Origin: JANMDU01 sp043755865
GTDB taxonomy: Bacteria; Pseudomonadota; Gammaproteobacteria; Burkholderiales; Burkholderiaceae_C
NCBI GenBank assembly: GCA_043755865.1
Contig: JAYUSD010000136.1
Location: 1 to 44,717 of the forward strand
DNA length: 44,717 bases
Direction: 5' to 3'
Position numbers and translations under genes: made by a program. A model generated the notes under the pieces. The model had not been told where the DNA came from, did no database searches, and saw only the letters and a list, made by a program, of their open reading frames with translations. Positions 37,997 through 44,717 of this stretch are shown piece after piece. How positions within the stretch are numbered: position 1 is the first letter of the stretch; each line of letters begins with the position of its first letter.

Positions 37997-39111
37997 TCCC
38001 CTTTCTTGATTTAAAAACCATCAACCAACAACACCGCCAAGCTCTGATCGATGCGGCTACGCGTGTCATAGATTCAGGGTGGTACGTGTTAGGCCAAGAG
38101 GTTAAAGCTTTTGAGCAAGAATTTGCCAGCTATTGCGGCACAGAGCATTGCGTAGGCATGGCCAACGGCTTGGATGCGCTAGTGTTGACGCTGCGCGCTT
38201 GGAAAGAGCTGGGCAAGCTTAAAGAGGGTGACGAGGTCATTGTGCCAGCCAACACCTACATCGCTAGTGTTTTGGCGATCACGGAAAACCGGCTCAAGCC
38301 TGTATTGGTGGAGCCTGACGAGCACAGCTACAACCTTTGCCCCCACAAGCTGCGCCAAGTAATCACCCCCAAGACCAAGGCAATAGTAGTCGTGCATCTA
38401 TATGGGCAACTTGCCCCAGTGAAAGCGATCATGGCATTAGCTGATGAGCATAACCTCTTGGTACTGGAAGACTCGGCGCAGGCTCACGGCGCCATAGCCG
38501 ACGGCAAACGCGCGGGTAACTGGGGTCACGCCTCAGGCTTCAGTTTTTACCCAGGCAAAAACTTGGGCGCATTGGGTGACGCAGGAGCTATGACCACCAA
38601 CGACGCAGAATTGGCCCAAACCGTGCGCGCCTTAGGCAACTACGGCAGCCATAAGAAATACGAAAACCTTTACCAAGGCCTCAACAGCCGTTTGGACGAA
38701 ATGCAAGCTGCTCTCCTGCGAGTGAAGTTGCGACATCTCGACGCTGAAACGTTAGTGCGCCAGCAAATTGCTATAGCTTATGCGCAAGGCATCACCAACC
38801 CCTTGGTGGCTTTATCCATTGACCGCAATTCCACGGTTGCCAGCTTGCAAAACCATGCGTTTCACCTATTTGTGGTGAGGGTTAAAGACCGCGCCGCCTT
38901 CCAAACTCATCTCAAGGCCGCAGGTATTGATACGCTAATTCATTACCCGATCCCACCACACAAGCAACAGGCCTACCACGAATACCAACATTTGACCTTA
39001 CCATTGACGGAGACGATCCACAAGGAGGTGGTGAGTTTGCCGATTGGGCCAACGATGCGCATGGATGAAGTAAGCCAAGTGATTGCAGCTATCAACCGCT
39101 TTGTTGCCTAA
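37993..39111 (+). CDS. fdtB: DegT/DnrJ/EryC1 sugar aminotransferase (FdtB/QdtB type)
   Basis: A 372-residue PLP enzyme: MIPFLDLKTINQQH opening, GTEHCVGMANGLDALVLTLRA, PANTYIASVLAI, the cofactor Asp in LEDSAQAHGA, the Schiff-base Lys in FSFYPGKNLGALGDAGA and the C-terminal YPIPPHKQQAY. It transfers an amino group from glutamate to the 3-keto sugar made by the isomerase. Base composition is closer to the core genome than that of its neighbours. The symbol is by context; QdtB would be equally valid if the sugar is Qui3NAc. Confidence 0.88.
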   Translation: MIPFLDLKTINQQHRQALIDAATRVIDSGWYVLGQEVKAFEQEFASYCGTEHCVGMANGLDALVLTLRAWKELGKLKEGDEVIVPANTYIASVLAITENRLKPVLVEPDEHSYNLCPHKLRQVITPKTKAIVVVHLYGQLAPVKAIMALADEHNLLVLEDSAQAHGAIADGKRAGNWGHASGFSFYPGKNLGALGDAGAMTTNDAELAQTVRALGNYGSHKKYENLYQGLNSRLDEMQAALLRVKLRHLDAETLVRQQIAIAYAQGITNPLVALSIDRNSTVASLQNHAFHLFVVRVKDRAAFQTHLKAAGIDTLIHYPIPPHKQQAYHEYQHLTLPLTETIHKEVVSLPIGPTMRMDEVSQVIAAINRFVA

Positions 39112-39206
39112 CACCAAGGCGTAATTCACGGAGCTGTAGTGCACTGTCCTTCCAGTTTAAATCCTTTCGCAATTGTAAAATGGACAGAAATGCCCTTAAC
39201 GGCAGC

Positions 39207-39311
39207 GGCTTGAGGCTTGAGGCTTGAGGCTTGAGGCTTGAGGCTTGAGGCTTGAGGCTTGAGGCTTGAGGCTTGAGGCTTGAGGCTTGAGGCTTGAGGC
39301 GTGAGGCGTGA
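39207..39311 (+). repeat. Heptanucleotide tandem array (GGCTTGA x13, then GGCGTGA x2)
   Basis: Thirteen exact GGCTTGA units (39207-39297) followed by two GGCGTGA variants. The array ends 18 bp before the flippase start codon. Every frame hits a TGA within 21 bp, so it is not coding. Each unit also contains TTGAGG, which resembles a -35 hexamer. Confidence 0.95.
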
Positions 39312-39329
39312 GACTAAGCTGTGTAATCA

Positions 39330-40574
39330 ATGCTAAATATATATATCAGCAACGCGCTACCGATTGGAATAAAAATCATTGGTGGGTTGTTCCTGCTGCA
39401 AGCGTTTGTTGTGCATCTTGGACAGGAAGGGCTTGGGCTAGCATCGCAGTACCAATCCATCATCACGATGAGCTACGGCATATTTAACGCACTGATATTC
39501 AACTTTGCAGTAAAGAACCAATGGCCCAAGCATATTGGTGAAATGGATTTCACTGCCTTTCTAATATGGGTTATCAAATTCAGCGTGTTATTAGCTGTCT
39601 GCATTGCCTTATTATCTTCGCCTTTATCATTTTTGATATTCAGCGATAAAGGCTATGAGATTTATATGCTCTATGCTGCTGTACAGATACCATTTGTGGC
39701 TGTTTATATTGCGCTATCAGCAAAAATGTGTGCCGATAAAAAACAAATTACATACAATGTAGTCGTTGCCGCATCGACGCTGGTGTCGATGTTTGCAATC
39801 TGGTATTGTACTAAATACCTTAAAATCGCTGAGGTGTTTATCGCCTTGGCTTTTTTTTATGCTCCCGCATTTATCATTCAAACTTACGTAGCGCGAGCAG
39901 AATTTAAAAAAATACCGGCGAGATGGTTTAAAAAAAACACCTCGTACGATTACATACCCGTACTCAAAATCAGTTTCGTTGCAGTTGTTTCTGCATTTTT
40001 AGCGGTTGCAATCCAAATGATCGCTAGAAAAATAATACTTGTCGATGCAGACTGGGGAACGGTGGGAGACTGGCAAATCGTGACCAAAATTTCCGAGTCC
40101 TATCTGCTGCTGGCAAGTATTCCACTCTTCACATTTTTTCTGCCCAAATACGCGGCACTGACAAGCACTAGCGAGAAAAAAGCTTTACTCTTGAAAATCG
40201 CTACGGTCAGCATAGTAATTGTTGGTGCAACCGGATCATTAATTTTTATGACGTGGCACATAATAGCCGAGCTTATCGTTGGCGCAAAGTTCAATAATTT
40301 AAGGCACGTCTTCGGCATCCAAGTTTTGGGGGATATATTCAAAATATTAAGTTGGGTGTTTATTACTGCGGCACTTGGCGAAAACAGGCTTAGATTGGTT
40401 TTAATCGTTGAAACATCATTTGCTCTGCTTTATTGCGGCTTGATATATTTCCTTTTTCCGCGTTTTGGACTTGTATCAGTCATTGCAAGTAGTGGTGCGG
40501 CATATATGCTGGCAGCCGCCATACTTTTTTTTAAAATCAAAGAAAAAAATGAAAGACAACAAACCAATACTTAG
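39330..40574 (+). CDS. wzx: O-antigen/polysaccharide flippase (Wzx family)
   Basis: A 414-residue membrane protein with about 12 hydrophobic helices and the N-terminal pattern of polysaccharide flippases (NALPIGIKIIGGLFLLQAFVVHLGQEGLGLASQYQSII resembles WzxE). It moves the undecaprenyl-linked repeat unit across the inner membrane. The heptamer array lies directly upstream, so expression may be phase-variable. The stop overlaps the next gene by 26 bp. Base composition is AT-rich, as expected for O-antigen genes gained by transfer. Confidence 0.85.
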   Translation: MLNIYISNALPIGIKIIGGLFLLQAFVVHLGQEGLGLASQYQSIITMSYGIFNALIFNFAVKNQWPKHIGEMDFTAFLIWVIKFSVLLAVCIALLSSPLSFLIFSDKGYEIYMLYAAVQIPFVAVYIALSAKMCADKKQITYNVVVAASTLVSMFAIWYCTKYLKIAEVFIALAFFYAPAFIIQTYVARAEFKKIPARWFKKNTSYDYIPVLKISFVAVVSAFLAVAIQMIARKIILVDADWGTVGDWQIVTKISESYLLLASIPLFTFFLPKYAALTSTSEKKALLLKIATVSIVIVGATGSLIFMTWHIIAELIVGAKFNNLRHVFGIQVLGDIFKILSWVFITAALGENRLRLVLIVETSFALLYCGLIYFLFPRFGLVSVIASSGAAYMLAAAILFFKIKEKNERQQTNT

Positions 40575-41502
40575 TGTCATTGTTATTACATACAATCAAT
40601 TAGAGTTTTTAAAACAAACTATTGAATCTATAGTTTTACAGGACACAAACTATTTTTTTGAACTAATTGTGGCCGACGATTGCTCGACTGATGGCACGCA
40701 GGAGTATTGCAAAACAGTTCCACGAACCGAACGGCACGAATTCAAATATATCCGAATGAGAGAGAACGGCGGAATAACAGCAAACTGTAACTCGGGTCTC
40801 ACTCACGCAACTGGCAAATATGTGACCCTCATCGGGGGCGATGATTTGTTTTTAGCGACAAAAATTCAAACCCATGTGGATTACATGGAACTGAATCCTG
40901 ATGTTGTTATTTCTTACCACCCAGTGGATATTTTTGATTCAAGATCGGATGCGACTTTGCTGCTGACCAATCAGACGCGCGCAGATACGCCAATGACTGT
41001 GCTTGAAATCATTAAGATCTGCATTCCTGGTTCGGTCTCTGTATTGGTACGCGCCAGCGCGTTGCCTGGCGGTGGCTTTGACACTCGTCTGCCTGTAGTC
41101 AGCGACTGGCTTTACTATATTGAAATTGCAGCAAAGGGCAAGGTAGGCTTTGTTAATAAGACGCTAGCTCGCTATCGCAAACATGGAAATCAAGCGAGCG
41201 GAAGAACCTACGAATTATTAAACGAGTCTCTTCTAAACCTAGATTTAGCTAAAGAAAAATTGCCAACGCTGAACGGTATCGACGCCGCTATTAGAGTAGG
41301 TAAGTCGCGTTACATACTAGGTGAAGCGTATCGTCAATTCGTTTTGGGAAATACCGAAAAAGCTCGGTCGCTTATTAACGAAGCGCTGAGGCACAAGAAA
41401 ACAATTTCAGCATATGGATTACTTATAGCTACCTATCTTTTTGTGGGCGGCGCTTTAGCTAAACTGTCCATTGTTCGAAAAGTGATAAAGCGGATTTTTT
41501 AA
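40549..41502 (+). CDS. Family 2 glycosyltransferase
   Basis: A 317-residue protein of the GT-A fold: LSVIVITYNQLEFLKQTIES at the start, VADDCSTDGTQEYC, the metal-binding GGDDLF in place of a plain DxD, and SDWLYYIEIAAKGKVGF with YRKHGNQAS near the acceptor region. It adds one sugar to the lipid-linked repeat unit; donor and acceptor are not readable. ATG 40549 is chosen, inside the flippase end; the frame from 40465 would overlap it by 110 bp. Confidence 0.88.
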   Translation: MKDNKPILSVIVITYNQLEFLKQTIESIVLQDTNYFFELIVADDCSTDGTQEYCKTVPRTERHEFKYIRMRENGGITANCNSGLTHATGKYVTLIGGDDLFLATKIQTHVDYMELNPDVVISYHPVDIFDSRSDATLLLTNQTRADTPMTVLEIIKICIPGSVSVLVRASALPGGGFDTRLPVVSDWLYYIEIAAKGKVGFVNKTLARYRKHGNQASGRTYELLNESLLNLDLAKEKLPTLNGIDAAIRVGKSRYILGEAYRQFVLGNTEKARSLINEALRHKKTISAYGLLIATYLFVGGALAKLSIVRKVIKRIF

Positions 41503-42645
41503 ATGTTCTACAAGGCGATATCCCCGTTGCTGCTCATAGGGCTTCCTTGGGTGCTGACTTTTCTCTTATACCTGCTTGACGCTACAGACAATTTAGTAGA
41601 TCTAGATGTCAACCTTGCGGTGATCTTATCGCTAGTGCTGCTACTCTTTTTTGCAGCCTCTTTCCTGCCTCTTTTGCTTACGAAGAAGAAAAGAAATACT
41701 GTAAAACGAGAGACTGAAATCAACATAAATCGTCTGAAAAAATCGATTCAGGTCGTATTTTGGATTTGGCTGGCAGGCAGTGGCTTGGATATTTTGTATT
41801 CTGGCGGTCTCCCGCTGATATGGGGTTTGACTAACTCGCCTAAAAATTACACGGATTTCGGTATTCCATCATTTCATGGATTAATTAACTCCTTTTACTT
41901 TGCATTAATCGCTTGCGTTTTTCTCAAATTGAAGGTGGATAAAGAGAAGAAAACTAGATACTATTTATGTATTTTGCTTCTATGGCCAATAATGATGCTG
42001 GGGCGAGGGATTTTATTATCAGTTGTTGTTCAGCTAGTCATTATGAATATTTTCTTTGCTGGAGTTTCCTTTAAGACAATGGGTAGGCTTTTGATCTTAG
42101 CTTTACTAATTATTCTTTTGTTTGGTGTTCTGGGCGACTTTCGTGGATATGAGAATCCCTTTCAAGGCTTAGTGAATGATAAATATGATCTTGCTTTTCA
42201 AATTTTACCTAGTGGTTTTCTGTGGGTGTACATTTACATCACATCACCGTTGTCTAATCTGTCGTACAACTACGCTAACCTAACGCCAATTTGGGATTTT
42301 TATTACAGTAGTGTTAATTTATTCCCCTCAGTGCTCCGACCTTCGGGGCTAGACAGGGCTGATAATTTCATATTTGTAAACGAAGCATTGAATGTATCGA
42401 CTATTTTTGCCAGTAGTCATTCGGATTTTGGGATAATCGGCGATTTAATGCTGCTAACACTCTTGTCTGCGTGGGCGGCATTTTGGTTTTATCGCACGGC
42501 AGCATGTGTAGCTTTTATCTTGCCGTACTCTCTGGTTGGAGGTGTTTTGTTTTTTTCGATTTTCTACAATCTTTTCCTTCTATATCCGTATCTATTTTCA
42601 ACTCTTTTGCTTGGATATATTGCATCGTATATCAGGCAACATTAA
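41503..42645 (+). CDS. wzy: Polysaccharide repeat-unit polymerase (Wzy-like)
   Basis: A 380-residue membrane protein with 10 or more hydrophobic helices (SPLLLIGLPWVLTFLLYLL to FLLYPYLFSTLLLGYIAS) and a large periplasmic loop with FRGYENPFQGLVNDKYD. The conserved region LGRGILLSVVVQ, and the position between flippase-side glycosyltransferase and epimerase, fit an oligosaccharide repeat polymerase. Wzy proteins have little sequence conservation, so the call rests on topology and context. It starts directly after the preceding stop. Confidence 0.78.
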   Translation: MFYKAISPLLLIGLPWVLTFLLYLLDATDNLVDLDVNLAVILSLVLLLFFAASFLPLLLTKKKRNTVKRETEININRLKKSIQVVFWIWLAGSGLDILYSGGLPLIWGLTNSPKNYTDFGIPSFHGLINSFYFALIACVFLKLKVDKEKKTRYYLCILLLWPIMMLGRGILLSVVVQLVIMNIFFAGVSFKTMGRLLILALLIILLFGVLGDFRGYENPFQGLVNDKYDLAFQILPSGFLWVYIYITSPLSNLSYNYANLTPIWDFYYSSVNLFPSVLRPSGLDRADNFIFVNEALNVSTIFASSHSDFGIIGDLMLLTLLSAWAAFWFYRTAACVAFILPYSLVGGVLFFSIFYNLFLLYPYLFSTLLLGYIASYIRQH

Positions 42646-42657
42646 CCTTGCTTCTTT

Positions 42658-43812
42658 ATGTCAAATAAACATGTTTTTGTTACTGGGGGCGCTGGATTCA
42701 TTGGTCAGCGAGTAATTCGTTCCTTGCTAGCTTCTGGCAAGCGGGTTAGTATGCTTGATAACTTCAGTGAACAAATTCACGGAAACACAGTATTGCCAAA
42801 GGATCTGGCAAGAGATGTCTACGTTATTAAAGCAGATATACGCGATCGCGAGGCTTTGAAAAAAGGCTTAGATGGGGCAAATGCTGTAGTTCATCTGGCT
42901 GCAGAGACTGGCACGGGGCAATCGATGTACGAAATAGAGCGCTACTTTGGCGTTAACGTCCATGGAACGGCAGTGCTGCTCGATTTACTCCAAAACGATA
43001 GATGTGCAGAGAATATCAGCTCTATTATTGTGGCATCCAGTCGCGCTACGTACGGCGAGGGTGCATATCTATGCCCTACACATGACATCGTATACCCTCA
43101 GCAGCGCAGCAGAACGGATATGTCTGCTGGTAGGTTCGAACCAGCCTGTCCACACTGCGGAGCTAATCTAGCCCTTGTACCGACTCCTGAGGATGCGCCT
43201 TTAAACCCAATGTCAATGTACGGTTTGACTAAACAAACGCAAGAGCAGGCTGTATTAATGTTTGCCCGAACTCGAGGAATCAATGGATTCGCTCTACGCT
43301 ACCAAAATGTCTATGGCCCAGGGCAATCTCTGAAAAACCCCTATACTGGGATATTAGCCGTATTTTCGAATCTGGCACGTCAAAACATAGCAATTGAAAT
43401 ATACGAAGACGGGAAAGAATCCCGTGACTTTGTTTATATTGACGATATTGTGACGGCAACAGTCAAAAGCGTAGATTATGCCGGCACTTTCGTTGGCGCA
43501 TTAAATGTAGGCTCGGGCAACCCGATTAACGTTTTGACTGTAGCCAGTGAGATCAAATCTTACTTCAAAAGCGACAGTCCAATTAAGATAACAGGGGCAT
43601 TTCGTATTGGAGATATCAGACATAACGTCGCGAAAATCTCTAAGCTTCAAGAAACTTTAGGCTTTAGCCCAAGCGTCGAGTTCCAAGTTGGTCTACATCG
43701 GTTCTTAAATTGGGCCGCCAACGAAGACCTTGAGAGCGAGGGCGCTTACTTGCGCTCAGTTAACGAGTTAGCGAGCAAGGGATTAATGGGCAAAGCGTTG
43801 CGCCATGATTGA
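42658..43812 (+). CDS. dTDP-L-rhamnose 4-epimerase-like SDR enzyme
   Basis: A 384-residue extended short-chain dehydrogenase/reductase: NAD loop VTGGAGFIGQRVI, HLAAETGTGQSMYEI, the Tyr-x3-Lys pair in SMYGLTKQ and YQNVYGPGQSLKNPYTGI. An insertion of about 45 residues before the active-site Tyr carries a putative zinc knuckle (LCPTHD and ACPHCG). That knuckle plus YGEGAY is characteristic of dTDP-L-rhamnose 4-epimerases, which make dTDP-6-deoxy-L-talose, as far as I recall. It would supply a second deoxy sugar to the polymer. Overlaps the next gene by 8 bp. Confidence 0.82.
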   Translation: MSNKHVFVTGGAGFIGQRVIRSLLASGKRVSMLDNFSEQIHGNTVLPKDLARDVYVIKADIRDREALKKGLDGANAVVHLAAETGTGQSMYEIERYFGVNVHGTAVLLDLLQNDRCAENISSIIVASSRATYGEGAYLCPTHDIVYPQQRSRTDMSAGRFEPACPHCGANLALVPTPEDAPLNPMSMYGLTKQTQEQAVLMFARTRGINGFALRYQNVYGPGQSLKNPYTGILAVFSNLARQNIAIEIYEDGKESRDFVYIDDIVTATVKSVDYAGTFVGALNVGSGNPINVLTVASEIKSYFKSDSPIKITGAFRIGDIRHNVAKISKLQETLGFSPSVEFQVGLHRFLNWAANEDLESEGAYLRSVNELASKGLMGKALRHD

Positions 43813-44386
43813 CTCTACCAATGCGGTGAACGCAAATGTCTTCAAACTACATGAATATTTGAAGGCAGACCTTTGCCGTGCGCATCAACTTTTACATCCA
43901 AGCAAAGTGAAGTCCGGGCCGATCTTGTGGCTCGGAATGTTCTCCCCAAGGTTTATGCCTGTTTTGCTCTGCCGATTAGCCTATTGCTTACATTTGGTTA
44001 GGCTCAATCCCCTAGCAAAGATCATCTCAACATTAAACTTTTTTTTGTTTGGCATTGAAATAGCTGTGCGTTGTCCAATAGGCCCTGGTTTATTTCTCCC
44101 TCACACTCAAGGTACGGTTATAGGCGCTTGGTGCATTGGAGCAAATGCAACTATTTTTCAGGGTGTGACTTTAGGAGCCAAAGAAATTGATTTCAGTTAT
44201 TCTGAAGGATCGCGTCCTGCGTTAGGTGCGGGCGTTACTATTGGATCCGGAGCTAAAGTATTAGGCGGCTGCAAAATTTCGGATAATGTTAGGATCGGCG
44301 CGAATTCAGTGGTGCTGAGCGACATACCCGAAAATTCGTTGGCTGTCGGCGCACCAGCCAGAGTGATAAAAACTCTAAGCGATTGA
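43805..44386 (+). CDS. Hexapeptide-repeat acetyltransferase (serine acetyltransferase-like)
   Basis: A 193-residue left-handed beta-helix acetyltransferase: GIEIAVRCPIGPGLFLPHTQG, ATIFQGVTLGAKEID, VTIGSGAKVLGGCKISDNVRIGANSVVLSDIPENSLAVGAPARVIK. The HTQG segment carries the catalytic His seen in CysE-like enzymes. In a polysaccharide cluster it most likely O-acetylates a sugar of the repeat unit, or N-acetylates the amino sugar instead of the GNAT upstream. The start overlaps the epimerase end by 8 bp. Confidence 0.83.
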   Translation: MIDSTNAVNANVFKLHEYLKADLCRAHQLLHPSKVKSGPILWLGMFSPRFMPVLLCRLAYCLHLVRLNPLAKIISTLNFFLFGIEIAVRCPIGPGLFLPHTQGTVIGAWCIGANATIFQGVTLGAKEIDFSYSEGSRPALGAGVTIGSGAKVLGGCKISDNVRIGANSVVLSDIPENSLAVGAPARVIKTLSD

Positions 44387-44390
44387 GAAC

Positions 44391-44717
44391 ATGAGTCAAA
44401 TATCTGGTAAGCGCGTCTTACTAATTGCCCCGAGATTCTTTGGCTACGAAAAAGACGTGACGCAAGAGCTTCAGCGCCAAAGCGCGAAAGTCGATTGGTT
44501 ACCAGATCGGCCATTCGATACACCGCTAATGAAGGCGCTCACAAAAACTTCACCAGAGTTGGTTCATCCGTTTGCCAATCGGTTGTATGAGAACTTATTG
44601 AGCAAGTTTGCGGCGGCGAACTACGATGTCGTGCTTGTTCTAAATGGTCAAACATTATCAAGGGGCATGCTAAAACACCTAAGAAACAATTTTCCTGCGG
44701 CGCAATTTGTGCTGTAC
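44391..44717 (+). CDS. Putative glycosyltransferase, N-terminal part (3' cut by window edge)
   Basis: ATG 44391, 4 bp after the acetyltransferase stop, opens a frame that runs to the end of the window (109 codons). It reads MSQISGKRVLLIAPRFFGYE, then VLNGQTLSRGMLKHLRNNFP. The beta-alpha start with APRFFGYE and the Gly-rich turn resemble the N-terminal half of CgeB-like or family 1 glycosyltransferases (GT-B fold). Function is inferred from this and from the polysaccharide context only. Confidence 0.65.
   Translation, partial: MSQISGKRVLLIAPRFFGYEKDVTQELQRQSAKVDWLPDRPFDTPLMKALTKTSPELVHPFANRLYENLLSKFAAANYDVVLVLNGQTLSRGMLKHLRNNFPAAQFVLY

Noticed and set aside
38768..38795. GCTATAGCTTATGCGCAAGGC in the aminotransferase gene as a repeat copy
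   Set aside because: The match to the repeat is short and the encoded AIAYAQGI is common in sugar aminotransferases.
39207..39311. The heptamer array as a CRISPR array
   Set aside because: Units are 7 bp, directly adjacent and without spacers; no cas genes are in the window.
43470..43500. TATGCCGGCACTTTCG in the epimerase gene as a further dispersed repeat copy
   Set aside because: Only the GCCGGCA core matches; flanks do not align and the encoded YAGTFVGALNVGSG is normal for this enzyme family.
1..44717. tRNA or rRNA genes
   Set aside because: I looked for cloverleaf ends and GGTTCGAATCC-type arms while reading and saw none, but this was by eye and not exhaustive.

Overview
The window looks like chromosome of a betaproteobacterium of the Burkholderiales, most likely Comamonadaceae or a close relative. 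The evidence is gene order (torF-glnK-amtB facing comM; amgK divergent from lptD-surA-ksgA), protein sequence flavour, and a short dispersed repeat resembling elements I recall from Comamonadaceae genomes. This is inference from reading; no search was run. The last 7.5 kb are clearly more AT-rich than the rest.

Layout. (1) 1-2993: end of an HlyD-type adaptor and a C39-peptidase ABC exporter, a type I peptide secretion pair. (2) 2914-4608: a toxin-antitoxin patch with a PIN/ribbon-helix-helix pair, an intact vapBC pair and a broken vapC relic running antisense into the end of the exporter gene. (3) 4786-8437: a Rep/UvrD helicase and two exported proteins of unknown role. (4) 8492-22281: a guanidine nitrogen-assimilation region. 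It has two guanidine-I (ykkC) riboswitches, each behind a sigma-54-type promoter. The first precedes an ABC permease and ATPase, two carboxyguanidine deiminase subunits, guanidine (urea-type) carboxylase and allophanate hydrolase. The second precedes the substrate-binding protein and four accessory genes: a membrane diiron desaturase-like enzyme, a biuret-hydrolase-like cysteine hydrolase, a lactonase-like metallo-beta-lactamase-fold protein and an unknown protein. (5) 22405-25297: amtB, glnK and a TorF-type porin on the minus strand, behind another sigma-54-type promoter. (6) 25486-36726: comM, a repeat-rich 600 bp gap, ksgA, surA, lptD, amgK, rsmE, an MFS transporter and a helix-turn-helix protein. 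(7) 37074-end: a polysaccharide (O-antigen type) cluster with Fuc3NAc-type sugar genes, flippase, glycosyltransferases, polymerase, a dTDP-rhamnose 4-epimerase-like enzyme and an acetyltransferase.

How it fits together: regions 4 and 5 form a nitrogen-scavenging block. Guanidine is imported, carboxylated, deiminated to allophanate and hydrolysed to ammonia and CO2, while AmtB/GlnK handle ammonium. The accessory operon under the second riboswitch has no established role in guanidine metabolism. I propose that it releases guanidine or allophanate from larger guanidino compounds; this is the best candidate for an undescribed system here.

A second theme is repeats. A 50-65 bp dispersed element occurs at least seven times. 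Two copies sit in frame inside ksgA and rsmE, one supplies most of the signal peptide of a small exported protein, and one supplies the last codons of ksgA. There are also two large hairpin elements with a shared core, a 38 bp inverted repeat, and a 15-unit heptamer array just upstream of the flippase.
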